From: Roseateles toxinivorans | Lineage (GTDB): Bacteria; Pseudomonadota; Gammaproteobacteria; Burkholderiales; Burkholderiaceae_C | Assembly (NCBI RefSeq): GCF_004362525.1 | Contig: NZ_SNXS01000002.1 | Location: 1,168,160-1,232,159, forward strand | Length of the DNA: 64,000 nt | Direction of reading: 5' to 3' | Shown here: positions 45,511-54,935 of the stretch, piece by piece | Layout of the letters: every line of letters starts with the position of its first letter | How positions within the stretch are numbered: position 1 is the first letter of the stretch | Notes under the pieces: model-generated | What the model was told of the DNA's origin: nothing | What the model saw: only the letters and a program-made list of their open reading frames with translations | The model's database searches: none | Made by a program: the position numbers and the translations under genes

Positions 45511-46224
45511 TCAGCGCCGGGCCCAGCGCCGCCTGGCCAGCAGGCCGGCCACGCCCAGACCCATCATCAGATAGGTGGCGGGCTCGGGGATGGGCGTCTG
45601 CACCACATGGCCGGCCAGGCCGGCCGAGTCCATGCCTGTCAATACGAAGGACACGGTGGCGCCCATCATGACCTGGGTGGTGCCGAAGTTCAGCACGTTC
45701 GAGCCGCTGTAGGGGCCACAGAACACGGTGCTGCAGGCCTGGCCGACATCCACGCCCTTGTTGGTGGCCTTGAGCGTGGCATCAAAGTCCTGCGCCACCA
45801 GCACATTGGGGCCAAAGAAGGGTGCGAGGGTGACGCCGTCGCCCAGTCCATCGTTCAAGGTGTAGCTGATCTGGGAGTTCGCGCCGACGGTGCCGCTGAG
45901 CGATATCGGCGTCGAGAAGCCGAACGAGAAAACGACTGGATTGGCTGTGTAGTTGGCAACGCCGATCCCGAACAGGATCATCGGGTCTGGATCCATCCAC
46001 AGATTGTCAATGCGCACGCCGCCCAGCGTGCCCTGGGCGACAAAGTCCTTGACCCAGCCCTTGCCGTCTTCGCTGACATTCATCGGCACGCTGAAGACCT
46101 CGTCGCCGATCGATACCCAAGCCGTGCAATCGCTGCCGCAGACGGCGTCTCGCGGATTGGCCAACGCCGAGCCCGAGACGGCCAATAGGGCCGCCGCCAG
46201 AAGTGTCTGAATAGCTTTGCTCAT
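45511..46224 (-). CDS. Exported PEP-CTERM protein
   Basis: 237 residues with signal peptide (MSKAIQTLLAAALLAVSGSALA) and a C-terminal PEP-CTERM tail, IPEPATYLMMGLGVAGLLARR followed by basic residues. The middle is rich in beta-type and Gly/Asn segments and carries four Cys (DAVCGSDC near the N-terminus, QACSTVFCGPYSG later), possibly disulfide-linked. GGGGGAACGGA precedes the ATG. No domain is recognised. It converges on the PQQ-propeller lipoprotein with a 20-bp gap. Confidence 0.85.
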   Translation of the reverse strand: MSKAIQTLLAAALLAVSGSALANPRDAVCGSDCTAWVSIGDEVFSVPMNVSEDGKGWVKDFVAQGTLGGVRIDNLWMDPDPMILFGIGVANYTANPVVFSFGFSTPISLSGTVGANSQISYTLNDGLGDGVTLAPFFGPNVLVAQDFDATLKATNKGVDVGQACSTVFCGPYSGSNVLNFGTTQVMMGATVSFVLTGMDSAGLAGHVVQTPIPEPATYLMMGLGVAGLLARRRWARR

Positions 46225-46378
46225 GGTCCGTTCCCCCGGGAGGTTGGTTGAATGCAAGCGAAACGCTTCAGGCCATGGAAACCGCAGCACGGATTTCGAG
46301 CCCCAGCCTGTTGAGGCTAGTTGGCAAGGAGCGAATTACAAGCCCCTAGTTCTAGGCGGTCTATTGGCAGTTCTGGGC

Positions 46379-49300
46379 TCACAGCTCGGCAACGCTTTTC
46401 ACCCTGATCGGCACGGCGATGGTCTGGACTTGAGGCTCGGCGACGCGGCCATGGAAGCGGTCCAGCAGCGCCTGGCGCTGGGCCGTGGCGGTGACCACAT
46501 TGGCGTGCTTGACATGGCCGTACCCGCGTATGGTCTCCGGCAGGCGGGCGAGCTTCACAGCCACGTCCAGCCGCTCGGCGTTGAGATGGGCGAGGACTTC
46601 GGCGATCAGCGCCTCGTACTCGGTGATCAAGCGGCGCTCCATGCGGCGCTCGTCGGTGCGGCCGAAGACGTCCAGCACCGTGCCGCGCAGGCCCTTGAGC
46701 CTGGCCAGCACGCGAAAAGCCTTCAGCATCCACGGACCGAACACCATCTTGCGGGCACGGCCGTCGGCACCGGGCTTGGACAGCAGCGGCGGCGCCAGGT
46801 GATAGCTCAAGGAGTCCCAGTTCTCGAACTGGGCCTTCATCGAGGCCTCGAACTGGCCGTCGGTGTAGAGCCGCGCGACCTCGTATTCGTCCTTGATGGC
46901 CAGCAGCTTGGCGTAGTAGCGGGCCACGGCTTTCGTCAGGCGCAGCGCGCCGCCGGCCTCGCCCAGGGCCAGTTCGGCCTTGCGCACCTGTTCGACCAGG
47001 GCGACGTAGCGCTGGGCATAGGCGGCGTCCTGGTAGTCGGTCAGCAGGCGGGTGCGGCGGGCGATCAGGCCCTGCTCGCCGTCAAGTGCGTCCCAGTCGA
47101 TCACGGCGGTGGCTTCCTGCTTGCCGGCCAGGCGCAGCAGCGCCTGCGGGTCGGCGGCGGCCAGGCGGCCCAGGGCGAAGGCCGTCTTGTTGCCCTCGAC
47201 GGCCACGCCGTTCAGCTCGAAGGCGCGCAGCAGGGCGGCCTCGCTGACCGGGATCAGCCCGCGCTGGAAGCAGGCGCCCAGCATGATGATGTTGGACGGC
47301 ATGGTGTCGCCCATCAGCTCCTGGGCGATGGCCTGGGCGTCGATGCTGCTGACTTGGCTGTCGCCGGCGGCGAAGCGCATCTTCTGCAGCAGCTCGGGCG
47401 CATGCAGCTGCGCATCGGGGTTGCGCACGAACTGCGCGGTGGCGATCTCGTGTGTGTTGGCAATGATCACCGTGCGGCCGGGCTTGACGGTGCCCAGGGC
47501 GTCGCTGGACGCGCCAACGACCATATCGCAGGCCAATAGCACGTCGGCCTGTTGCGTGTCTATGCGCACCTGGTTCAAGAGGTCCTGCGTCGGCGCCACG
47601 CGCACGAAGCTCAGGACTGCACCGCCCTTTTGCGCAAAGCCCATGAAGTCCAGCACCGAGGCCTGCTTGCCCTCCAGGTGGGCGGCCATCGAGACCAGCG
47701 CGCCGACGGTGACGACCCCGGTGCCGCCGACGCCGGTGACCAGCAGATCGAACGGGCCGCTCCAGTCCCAGGGCTTGGGCAGACCGATGGCGGCCAGCTC
47801 ACGTGCCATATCTTGCGCGGTGAAGCCCGAGCCGACGCGCTTCTTCAAAACTGCGCCGTGCACCGACACGAAGCTGGGGCAGAAGCCGTTGACGCAGGAG
47901 AAATCCTTGTTGCAGGAGCTCTGCTCGATATGGCGCTTGCGGCCCATATCGGTCTCCACCGGCACGACGCTCAGGCAGTTGGAGGCCACGCCGCAGTCGC
48001 CGCAACCCTCGCAGACCGCCTCGTTGATGAAGATGCGCTTCGGCGGATCGTAGAATTCCTTCTTCTTGCGGCGGCGGCGCTTCTCGGCCGCGCAGGTCTG
48101 GTCGTAGATCAAAACCGTCACGCCCTCGACTTCGCGCAACTGGCGCTGCACCGCGTCGAGCTCCGAACGGTCATGGAAGGTCGTGCCCGCCGGGAACTGC
48201 GACTCATGGCCCTTGTACTTGCTGATCTCGTCCGAGACGACGACCAGCTGCTTGACGCCCTCGGCCTCGACCTGGCGCGCGATCTGCGGCACGCTGATGC
48301 TGCCGTCCACCGGCTGGCCTCCGGTCATCGCCACCGCGTCGTTGTAGAGGATCTTGTAGGTGATATTGGTCTTGGCGGCGATGGCCTGGCGTATCGCCAG
48401 ATAGCCCGAGTGGTAGTAGGTGCCGTCGCCGAGGTTCTGGAACACATGCTTCTCGGTCGTGAAGCGGCTCTGTGCCGCCCAGTCCACGCCCTCGGCGCCC
48501 ATCTGTATCAGGCCCGAGGTGCCGCGTTCCATCCAGCTGGCCATGAAGTGGCAGCCGATGCCGGCCAGGGCCCGCGAGCCGTCCGGCAGCTTGGTGCTGG
48601 TGTTGTGCGGGCAGCCGGAGCAGAAATAGGGCTGGCGGCGCACCGCGTCGGCGGCATTGGACAGCAGGGTCGGCGTCTGGAAATCGACCACCAACTCGCG
48701 GCGGTCCAGCGCTGGGTTCAACCGCGCCAGCCAGTCGGCCACCATATTCATGATGCGCGAGGGGCGCAGCTCACCCAAGGCGCTGAGTACCGGCTTGCCG
48801 TGCTCGTCGCTCTTGCCTATTACCTTGGGCCGCTGCGCATCGGGCAGGTGGTAGAGCAGTTCCTTGATCTGGCGCTCGACCACCGGCGCTTTTTCTTCGA
48901 TCACCAGCAGGTCGGTCAGGCCTTGCGTGAACTCCAGCATCCGCGTCGTTTCCAGCGGGAATACCAGGCCGACCTTGTAGACGCGCACGCCGGCAGCGGC
49001 CAGGGCGTTCGGGTCCAGGTCCAGCCGGCGCAGCACCTCCATGAAGTCGTAGTGCGCCTTGCCGACGGTGACGATGCCCAGCGTCGCATTCGGGCTGCTG
49101 ACGATGTGCTTGTCGATCGAGTTGAGCTTGGCGAAGGCGCTGACCGCCTCCAGCTTGTGGGCCAGACGCGACTCCAGCTCCAGCGAGGGCAGGTCCACCG
49201 AGCGGATATGCAGATTCACCGGTGCCTGGTAGTCGATCGGGTGCTCGAAGTCCAAGGTGACCTGGTCCAGATCGACTGTCATGCCGGACTCGACCACCTC

Positions 49301-49930
49301 CGAGATCGCCTTGAAACCGACCCAGGCGCCGGAGAAGCGGGAGAGGGCCCAGCCGTAGAGGCCGAACTCAAGGTACTCGGCCACATTGGCCGGGTGCACG
49401 AGCGGCATGCTCCAGGCCTGCAGGGCCAGATCGGACTGGTGCGGCGTGCTGCTGGACACGCAGCCATGGTCATCACCGCAGACCACCAGCACGCCGCCCA
49501 GCGGCGAGCTGCCATAGACATTGGCGTGCTTCAGCGCATCGCCCGCGCGGTCCACGCCCGGGCCCTTGCCGTACCACATCGCGAACACGCCATCGACGGT
49601 GCGCTTGGGGTCCAGTCCCACGCGCTGCACGCCCAGGCAGGCGGTGGCGGCCAGGTCTTCGTTGATCGCGGGCAGGAAGTTGATCTGCGCGGCGTCGAGG
49701 AATTTTTTTGCCTTCCACATCTGCTGGTCGACCATGCCCAAGGGGCTGCCTCGGTAGCCCGAGACGAAGCCGGCGGTCTTCAGTCCGGCGGCCTCGTCCA
49801 GCGCCTTCTGCATCAAGGGCAGGCGCACCAGCGCCTGGGTGCCGGTCAGGAACACGGCGCCGTGGGTGGCGGCGAGGTTGTCCGACAGTTTGTAGTCGCG
49901 CAGCGCTGGGCAGGAAGCTAGTTCGGACAT
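46379..49930 (-). CDS. Indolepyruvate ferredoxin oxidoreductase, fused form
   Basis: 1183-residue fused 2-oxoacid:ferredoxin oxidoreductase of the IorAB type, converting aryl or branched 2-oxoacids to acyl-CoA. N-terminal pyrimidine-binding domain (FVSGYRGSPLGMVDQQMW), TPP-binding domain near 440-640 (YFCSGCPHNTSTKLPDGSRA, GDGTYYHSGYLAIRQAIA), a ferredoxin-like 2x[4Fe-4S] segment (INEAVCEGCGDCGVASNC), then a gamma-type domain (LVTGVGGTGVVTVGALV) and a C-terminal region. The start at MSELASCPALR is taken from family similarity. Divergent from an Lrp/AsnC gene with paired palindromes between; control by that regulator and a role in aromatic or branched amino-acid breakdown are inferred. Confidence 0.92.
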   Translation of the reverse strand: MSELASCPALRDYKLSDNLAATHGAVFLTGTQALVRLPLMQKALDEAAGLKTAGFVSGYRGSPLGMVDQQMWKAKKFLDAAQINFLPAINEDLAATACLGVQRVGLDPKRTVDGVFAMWYGKGPGVDRAGDALKHANVYGSSPLGGVLVVCGDDHGCVSSSTPHQSDLALQAWSMPLVHPANVAEYLEFGLYGWALSRFSGAWVGFKAISEVVESGMTVDLDQVTLDFEHPIDYQAPVNLHIRSVDLPSLELESRLAHKLEAVSAFAKLNSIDKHIVSSPNATLGIVTVGKAHYDFMEVLRRLDLDPNALAAAGVRVYKVGLVFPLETTRMLEFTQGLTDLLVIEEKAPVVERQIKELLYHLPDAQRPKVIGKSDEHGKPVLSALGELRPSRIMNMVADWLARLNPALDRRELVVDFQTPTLLSNAADAVRRQPYFCSGCPHNTSTKLPDGSRALAGIGCHFMASWMERGTSGLIQMGAEGVDWAAQSRFTTEKHVFQNLGDGTYYHSGYLAIRQAIAAKTNITYKILYNDAVAMTGGQPVDGSISVPQIARQVEAEGVKQLVVVSDEISKYKGHESQFPAGTTFHDRSELDAVQRQLREVEGVTVLIYDQTCAAEKRRRRKKKEFYDPPKRIFINEAVCEGCGDCGVASNCLSVVPVETDMGRKRHIEQSSCNKDFSCVNGFCPSFVSVHGAVLKKRVGSGFTAQDMARELAAIGLPKPWDWSGPFDLLVTGVGGTGVVTVGALVSMAAHLEGKQASVLDFMGFAQKGGAVLSFVRVAPTQDLLNQVRIDTQQADVLLACDMVVGASSDALGTVKPGRTVIIANTHEIATAQFVRNPDAQLHAPELLQKMRFAAGDSQVSSIDAQAIAQELMGDTMPSNIIMLGACFQRGLIPVSEAALLRAFELNGVAVEGNKTAFALGRLAAADPQALLRLAGKQEATAVIDWDALDGEQGLIARRTRLLTDYQDAAYAQRYVALVEQVRKAELALGEAGGALRLTKAVARYYAKLLAIKDEYEVARLYTDGQFEASMKAQFENWDSLSYHLAPPLLSKPGADGRARKMVFGPWMLKAFRVLARLKGLRGTVLDVFGRTDERRMERRLITEYEALIAEVLAHLNAERLDVAVKLARLPETIRGYGHVKHANVVTATAQRQALLDRFHGRVAEPQVQTIAVPIRVKSVAEL

Positions 49931-49966
49931 GGGCGGGCCCCGAGAAGTAAGTTGCGAGCGATTTTT

Positions 49967-49979
49967 CGCCAAATTGGCG
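49967..49979. promoter_or_regulatory. Palindrome 1 between iorAB and Lrp-type gene
   Basis: CGCCAA-A-TTGGCG, a perfect 13-base inverted repeat centred on one A. It is 37 bp upstream of the iorAB ATG. A second site sharing the CCAA/TTGG core lies about 22 bp away. Spacing of two helical turns on one face fits an Lrp/AsnC oligomer. Confidence 0.5.
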
Positions 49980-49990
49980 AGGGATAGTTT

Positions 49991-50002
49991 CCCCAATTGG
50001 CC
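49991..50002. promoter_or_regulatory. Palindrome 2 between iorAB and Lrp-type gene
   Basis: CCCCAATTGGCC contains the 8-base palindrome CCAATTGG. It lies 37 bp before the Lrp-type ATG at 50039 and repeats the core of the 49967 palindrome. Likely a second half of one operator region. Confidence 0.4.
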
Positions 50003-50038
50003 TGAACCGCGAATTCCGGAACCAGTATTTACTCCAAA

Positions 50039-50518
50039 ATGGCGGATATGGAAAATGAACGTTTCGATCGCGCCACCAAGCTGATACTGCAGGAGCTGCA
50101 GCAGGATGGACGGCAGAGCACGCAGCAACTGGCCGACAAGGTCGGCCTGTCGGCCACGCCGGTCTGGCGGCGCATCAAGGAGCTGGAGGAAAGCGGCGTG
50201 ATACGCCGCCACGTCGCCCTGGTGGACCGCGAGAAGCTCGGCCTCAACATCTGCGTGCTGGCCAATGTCAGCCTGGTGCGGCACAGCGACGGCGCGGTCG
50301 AGAACTTCGAGCGTCTGGTCAGCGCCAGCCGGGAGATCATCGAATGCCACGGCATCACCGGCGAGGCCGACTACGTGATCAAGGTCGTCGTGCCGGACAT
50401 GAAGGCCTACGACCTGTTCCTGCAGAGCCAGGTCTTCAAGGTGCCCGGCGTGGCCAGCGTGCGCAGCAATGTGGTGCTGCGCGAGGTCAAGTACGAGACT
50501 GCGCTGCCTGTCGACTGA
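50039..50518 (+). CDS. Lrp/AsnC-family transcriptional regulator
   Basis: 159 residues: N-terminal winged HTH (TKLILQELQQDGRQSTQQLA, then VGLSATPVWRRIKELEESGVI) and C-terminal RAM ligand-binding domain (CHGITGEADYVIKVVVPDM). Such proteins sense amino acids and control neighbouring metabolism. ATG at 50039 or 50048 may be used. Divergent from iorAB across 108 bp holding two palindromes, so it is a probable local regulator of that gene. The ligand is unknown; an aromatic amino acid would fit the target. Confidence 0.93.
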   Translation: MADMENERFDRATKLILQELQQDGRQSTQQLADKVGLSATPVWRRIKELEESGVIRRHVALVDREKLGLNICVLANVSLVRHSDGAVENFERLVSASREIIECHGITGEADYVIKVVVPDMKAYDLFLQSQVFKVPGVASVRSNVVLREVKYETALPVD

Positions 50519-50626
50519 GTGGGCCGAGGGGGCCGGCCACACCTGTGCGCATTGCAAACCCGTTTGATGTGCGCCGTCATGGACAGACGCTAAGCTTGCC
50601 CGCACATAACAATCTCAGGAGATCAC

Positions 50627-51616
50627 ATGAGCTCATCCACCCATGCCTTGCAGCGTCGCGGCCTGACCCTGGTGCTGGCCTCAACCCTGCTCGGCTTCGG
50701 CGCGTCGGCCCCGGCCGCCGACTTCCCGGTCAAGCCTATCCGCTTCGTCGTGCCCTATGCGGCCGGCGGCACCACCGACCTGGTGGCGCGCACGGTGGGC
50801 CAGAAGGTGGCCGACAAGCTGGGCCAGCCGGTGGTGGTGGAGAACAAGCCCGGCGCGGGCGGTAATCTGGGCATGGACGCGGTGGCCAAGGCCCCGGCCG
50901 ATGGCTACACCATAGGCTTTGGCGCGATCTCCACCAATGCGCTGAACCCGCATGTCTACAAGTCCATGCCCTTCGATCCGCGCAAGGACTTCACCGCCAT
51001 CAGCCTGCTGGGCCATTCGACCATCGTGGTCGAGGTCAATGCGGCCTCGCCGATCAAGACCGTGGCCGACCTGATCGAGGCGGCCAAGAAGACCAAGGGC
51101 ATGACCTACGCGACCGCCGGTGCCGGGACCTCGATGCACCTGTCGGCCGTGCTGTTCGAGCAGATGACGGGCACCGACCTGACCCACGTTGCCTACCGCG
51201 GCAGCGCGCCGGGCATCACCGATCTGCTGGGCGGCCATATCGGCCTGATGTTCGACAATCTGCCGGCCTCCCTGCCCCATATCCAGCAGGGCAAGCTGCG
51301 CGCGTTGGCGGTGGCTGGCAAGGCCCGCTCGGCATCGCTGCCGAACGTGCCCACGCTGGCCGAGGCCGGCCTGCCCGGCTATGCCGTCGATCCCTGGTTC
51401 GGCGTCTACGGCCCGGCCGGGCTGCCGGCGCCGGTGCTGAAGGCGCTGAGCCAGGCCTTCGTCGAGGCGCTGGCCCTGCCCGAGGTCAAGGACAAGCTGG
51501 CACAGGCCGGTTTCACGCCGCGCAGCTCCAGCCCGCAGGAGCTGGCGGCCCTGGGCGCCAGCGAGTACGAGCGCCTGGGCGCGGTGGCCCGCAAGGCCAA
51601 TATGACGACCGATTGA
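50627..51616 (+). CDS. Bug-family tripartite tricarboxylate transporter receptor
   Basis: 329-residue periplasmic solute-binding protein (TctC/Bug family), very expanded in Burkholderiales. Signal peptide about 1-30 (RRGLTLVLASTLLGFGASAPAA). Bug motifs: PIRFVVPYAAGGTTDLVART near the mature N-terminus, GYTIGFGAISTNALNPHVYK and PGITDLLGGHIGLMFDN. It binds an organic acid anion; no TctA/TctB membrane genes are adjacent, as is common for this family. CAGGAGAT precedes the ATG. Confidence 0.92.
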   Translation: MSSSTHALQRRGLTLVLASTLLGFGASAPAADFPVKPIRFVVPYAAGGTTDLVARTVGQKVADKLGQPVVVENKPGAGGNLGMDAVAKAPADGYTIGFGAISTNALNPHVYKSMPFDPRKDFTAISLLGHSTIVVEVNAASPIKTVADLIEAAKKTKGMTYATAGAGTSMHLSAVLFEQMTGTDLTHVAYRGSAPGITDLLGGHIGLMFDNLPASLPHIQQGKLRALAVAGKARSASLPNVPTLAEAGLPGYAVDPWFGVYGPAGLPAPVLKALSQAFVEALALPEVKDKLAQAGFTPRSSSPQELAALGASEYERLGAVARKANMTTD

Positions 51617-51634
51617 CGCCGTTGGGCGTGGATT

Positions 51635-51668
51635 GCGGAAACACTCCACGTTTGAGTGTGGTTTGCCG
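51635..51668 (+). terminator. Imperfect hairpin after the Bug receptor gene
   Basis: ACACTC (51641-51646) pairs with GAGTGT (51654-51659), extended by GCGGAAA / GTTTGCCGC with small bulges. No T-run follows, so it may be a transcript-stabilising hairpin or a weak terminator rather than a standard intrinsic terminator. Confidence 0.4.
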
Positions 51669-51724
51669 CCCTCCGTGCACCTCGGCCCTCGGTTAAGCTG
51701 CCAGCTTCCTTGAGGGGCTTGCCG

Positions 51725-52510
51725 ATGCGTTTGTCTTCTCGCCTGTTGGCCGTTCTGGTCGGTCTCTGTGCCGCTGCCGCCGGAGCTGCGGAGCTGCCTG
51801 ATTGCTCCCGGCCGTTGAGCCTGGCCCTGCACGATCACGGGCTGCTGTACTCGGCGGAATCCGGTGAGGGCATAGACAAGGATGTCGCCGACGAATTGAT
51901 ACGCCGCAGCGGCTGCAAGGTCAACGTCAGCTTGATGCCCCGTGCCCGCATCTGGCAGCTGATCGAGTCGGGCGCGCTCGACTTCAGCCTGTCGGGCATC
52001 ACCAATCCGGCGCGTGACCAGTTTGCGGCCTTCGCCTGGTACTTCTCCAACAAGTACTACCTGCTGCTGCGCCGCGATGCCGGTGTGGTCAAGCGTGCCG
52101 ACTTCGAAAGCAACCCGGCCCTGAAACTGGGCGCCATCCGCGGCTTTCGCTACAGCGCCACGGCGAATCGCCTGGTCGACAAGCTCGAGGCCGAGCGCCG
52201 CGTCAGCTATGCCGGCACCTTGGGGCCGCTGTACCAGATACTGCTCGAGAACCGCGTCCAGGCGATGATCATCGAGCCCTTCGACTATCCGACCCTGGAA
52301 ACCGAAAAGTTGCGCGCCCAGACGCAGATCATCGAATTCGACGACCCGCCCGTGCCCCATGGGCTGATCATGTCCAGGAAGGCGCTGTCGGCCACCGAAC
52401 AGCAGCGCTGGCGGGCGCTGATGGACGGCATGCGCGCCGACGGCACCGTGCTGCGCATCTTCGAAAAGTACTTCAAGCCCGAACTGGCGCGCGCCATGAC
52501 GCAGTTCTGA
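51725..52510 (+). CDS. Orphan periplasmic solute-binding protein (SBP_bac_3 type)
   Basis: 261 residues with a signal peptide (MRLSSRLLAVLVGLCAAAAG; cleavage near AAGAA) and the family 3 amino-acid-binding fold (ESGEGIDKDVADELIRRSG, RARIWQLIESGALDFSLSGI, LKLGAIRGFRYS). No ABC permease or ATPase is near. It ends 13 bp before a CHASE-GGDEF-EAL gene, so it may act as a sensor subunit for signalling rather than for import. Start is the ATG that begins the signal peptide; a longer open frame starts at 51656. The ligand is unknown. Confidence 0.87.
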   Translation: MRLSSRLLAVLVGLCAAAAGAAELPDCSRPLSLALHDHGLLYSAESGEGIDKDVADELIRRSGCKVNVSLMPRARIWQLIESGALDFSLSGITNPARDQFAAFAWYFSNKYYLLLRRDAGVVKRADFESNPALKLGAIRGFRYSATANRLVDKLEAERRVSYAGTLGPLYQILLENRVQAMIIEPFDYPTLETEKLRAQTQIIEFDDPPVPHGLIMSRKALSATEQQRWRALMDGMRADGTVLRIFEKYFKPELARAMTQF

Positions 52511-52523
52511 TTCGGGCCGCCCC

Positions 52524-54896
52524 TTGAAGCGTCTGGTGCATCTGTCTGTATCGCTGGCTCTGGGACTGATGTGCCTGGCGGCCACCTTGGCCCTTTGGCG
52601 CCACGAGCAGGCGGTGACGCAGAAGAACCTGTGGGCCAATTTCGACTTTGCCCTGCGCCAGAGTGCCAACCGCATCGAGCAGCGCATGGCTGCATTCGAG
52701 CAGCTGTTGCGAGGGGCCCAGGGCCTGTTCGACGCGTCGGACCTGGTCGAGCGAGAGGACTTTCGCCTCTACGTCGATGTGGCCCTGTCGGGCACCAATT
52801 TCAGCGGCTTGCAGGCCCTGGCCTTCACGCCCCGGCTTCCGGGCGAGGGCCTGGGCGACTTCGTGGCCGCGCAACGGCGCATGGGTGTGTCGGGCTATCG
52901 GGTGTACCCGGAAGGTCAACGCGAGTGGCACGCACCGGTGGTCTATATCGAACCGTTCTCTCGCCTGACGGAGCGCGCGCTGGGCTTTGACGCGCTGAGC
53001 GAGGCGGCGCGCCGCGAGGCCATGTTCAAGGCCCGTGACTCGGGTGCCATGGTGATGACGGGCAAGACCCGGCTGGTGACCGAGGCCGACGGCGAGGCTC
53101 CGGCGGCCTTCGTGCTCTTCTTGCCGCTGTATGCCAAGGGCAAGGTGCTGAACAATGTCGCGCAGCGTCGTGCTCATCTGACCGGTTGGGTGTTTGCCAC
53201 CTTCCGCATGGGCGATCTGATGTCCGGCCTCTATGGAGAGGGCACGCCCGGACTGGATCTGAGCATCTACGATGGCGTGACCCTGAGCGACGAAGCGCTG
53301 ATGTACCGCTCGGCGAAGACCGCCAACCCATCGGTCTCGCCAGACAAGGCGGCGCATGAATACATCGCCATGGCCAACCACACCTGGACCCTGGTGGCCA
53401 GCATGCGCCCCGAGTTCGAGCAGCGCTACAGCAGCAACTCGGCCGACATCATCGCCATCTCGGGCGTCGGCCTGAGCCTGTTGCTGAGCCTGCTGAGCTG
53501 GCTGCTGCTGACGGCCCGGGCCCGGGCCTTCGGCCGTGCCGAGGCCATGACGCGCGAGCTGCGCGAGAGCGAGGAGCGCATGCGCCATATGGCCCAGCAC
53601 GACGCGCTGACCGGCCTGCCCAACCGCCGCACCTTCCGCGATCGCCTGGAGCAGGACGTCAAGAAGAGCCGGCGCGACGGCCTGCCGGTGGCCGTGCTCT
53701 TCATTGATCTGGACCTGTTCAAGGAGGTCAATGACACCCTGGGCCATGACCAGGGCGACGTGCTGCTGAAAGAGGCGGCGCAGCGCATCTGCCACTGCGT
53801 GCGCGAAGCCGACACGGTGGCCCGTCTGGGTGGTGACGAGTTCACCGTGATCCTGGCCGAGTTGCATGACCTGGCCCGGGTCGAGGCGATTGCCCAGCAC
53901 ATCAACCAGACCCTGGCCGCGCCGTTCGAGCTGCGCGGCGAGCAGGCCTATGTCTCGGCCAGCATAGGCATCACGCTCTACCCCCATGATGCGACCGAGA
54001 TCGACGACCTGCTCAAGCAGGCCGACCAGGCCATGTATGTGGCCAAGGACGCCGGCCGCAACTGCTTCAGCTTCTTCACCCCGGCGCTGCAGGTGGCGGC
54101 CGTGGCACGGATGCGGCTGACCAATGACTTGCGCGGCGCCCTGGCCAACGAGGAGCTGCGCCTGTACTTCCAGCCGGTGGTGGACCTGGCCAGCGGCCGC
54201 ATCCACAAGGCCGAGGCCCTGCTGCGCTGGGAGCACCCGACCCGCGGCATGGTCGGCCCGGCCGAGTTCATTCCGCTGGCCGAGGCCAGCGGCCTGATCC
54301 ACGACATCGGCGAATGGGTGTTCCAGCAGGCCGCGCAGTGGGTCAAGCGCTGGCGCCAGGAGCTTGATCCCTACTTCCAGGTCGCGGTCAACCAGTCGCC
54401 GGTCGAGTTCCAGCGCCAGGGCCGGCGCAGTGCGCAGTGGCTGGCGCACCTGAAGACGCTGGGCCTGTCGGGCGGGGCCCTGGTGGTCGAGATCACCGAG
54501 GGCCTGCTGCTCGATGCCAGCCCCGGCGTGACCGAGCAGCTGCTGGAGTTTCGCGACGCCGGCGTCGAGGTGGCGCTGGACGACTTCGGCACCGGCTACT
54601 CCTCGCTGTCCTACATCCAGAAGTTCGACATCGATTATCTGAAGATAGACCAGAGCTTTGTGCGCAACCTCAAGCCCGGCGCCCGCGACGTGGCCCTGTG
54701 CAAGGCCATCATCGTGATGGCCCATGAGCTGGGCATCAAGGTCATCGCCGAAGGGGTGGAAACCGAGGCCCAGCGCGACTTGCTGGCCGCCGCTGGCTGC
54801 GACTATGGCCAGGGCTATCTGTTCGCCAAGCCGCTGGCGGCCGAGGCCTTTGACGCGCTGTTGGTGCGCCAGCGCGACGATGCGCTGGCGAATTGA
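52524..54896 (+). CDS. CHASE-GGDEF-EAL membrane c-di-GMP enzyme
   Basis: 790 residues. TM1 about 5-24; periplasmic CHASE domain about 45-295 (including FSGLQALAFTPRLPG); TM2 about 308-330; GGDEF with intact GGDEF at 436-440 and the inhibitory RxxD (READ, five residues before it); EAL with EALLRW at 564-569 and DDFGTGYSSLSYIQKF later. Both cyclase and phosphodiesterase activities are possible. It starts with TTG, weakly supported, 13 bp after the solute-binding protein gene, so the two are likely co-transcribed. CHASE domains sense small ligands outside the cell. Confidence 0.9.
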   Translation: MKRLVHLSVSLALGLMCLAATLALWRHEQAVTQKNLWANFDFALRQSANRIEQRMAAFEQLLRGAQGLFDASDLVEREDFRLYVDVALSGTNFSGLQALAFTPRLPGEGLGDFVAAQRRMGVSGYRVYPEGQREWHAPVVYIEPFSRLTERALGFDALSEAARREAMFKARDSGAMVMTGKTRLVTEADGEAPAAFVLFLPLYAKGKVLNNVAQRRAHLTGWVFATFRMGDLMSGLYGEGTPGLDLSIYDGVTLSDEALMYRSAKTANPSVSPDKAAHEYIAMANHTWTLVASMRPEFEQRYSSNSADIIAISGVGLSLLLSLLSWLLLTARARAFGRAEAMTRELRESEERMRHMAQHDALTGLPNRRTFRDRLEQDVKKSRRDGLPVAVLFIDLDLFKEVNDTLGHDQGDVLLKEAAQRICHCVREADTVARLGGDEFTVILAELHDLARVEAIAQHINQTLAAPFELRGEQAYVSASIGITLYPHDATEIDDLLKQADQAMYVAKDAGRNCFSFFTPALQVAAVARMRLTNDLRGALANEELRLYFQPVVDLASGRIHKAEALLRWEHPTRGMVGPAEFIPLAEASGLIHDIGEWVFQQAAQWVKRWRQELDPYFQVAVNQSPVEFQRQGRRSAQWLAHLKTLGLSGGALVVEITEGLLLDASPGVTEQLLEFRDAGVEVALDDFGTGYSSLSYIQKFDIDYLKIDQSFVRNLKPGARDVALCKAIIVMAHELGIKVIAEGVETEAQRDLLAAAGCDYGQGYLFAKPLAAEAFDALLVRQRDDALAN

Positions 54897-54935
54897 CCTG
54901 GATCAGGCCAATTCCATCACGTCCCTGCGCCCGGG

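Noticed and set aside
46379-50605. Extension of the indolepyruvate oxidoreductase frame to 50605
   Set aside because: The extension crosses the divergent Lrp gene in antisense and has no family similarity; the start at 49930 fits known length.
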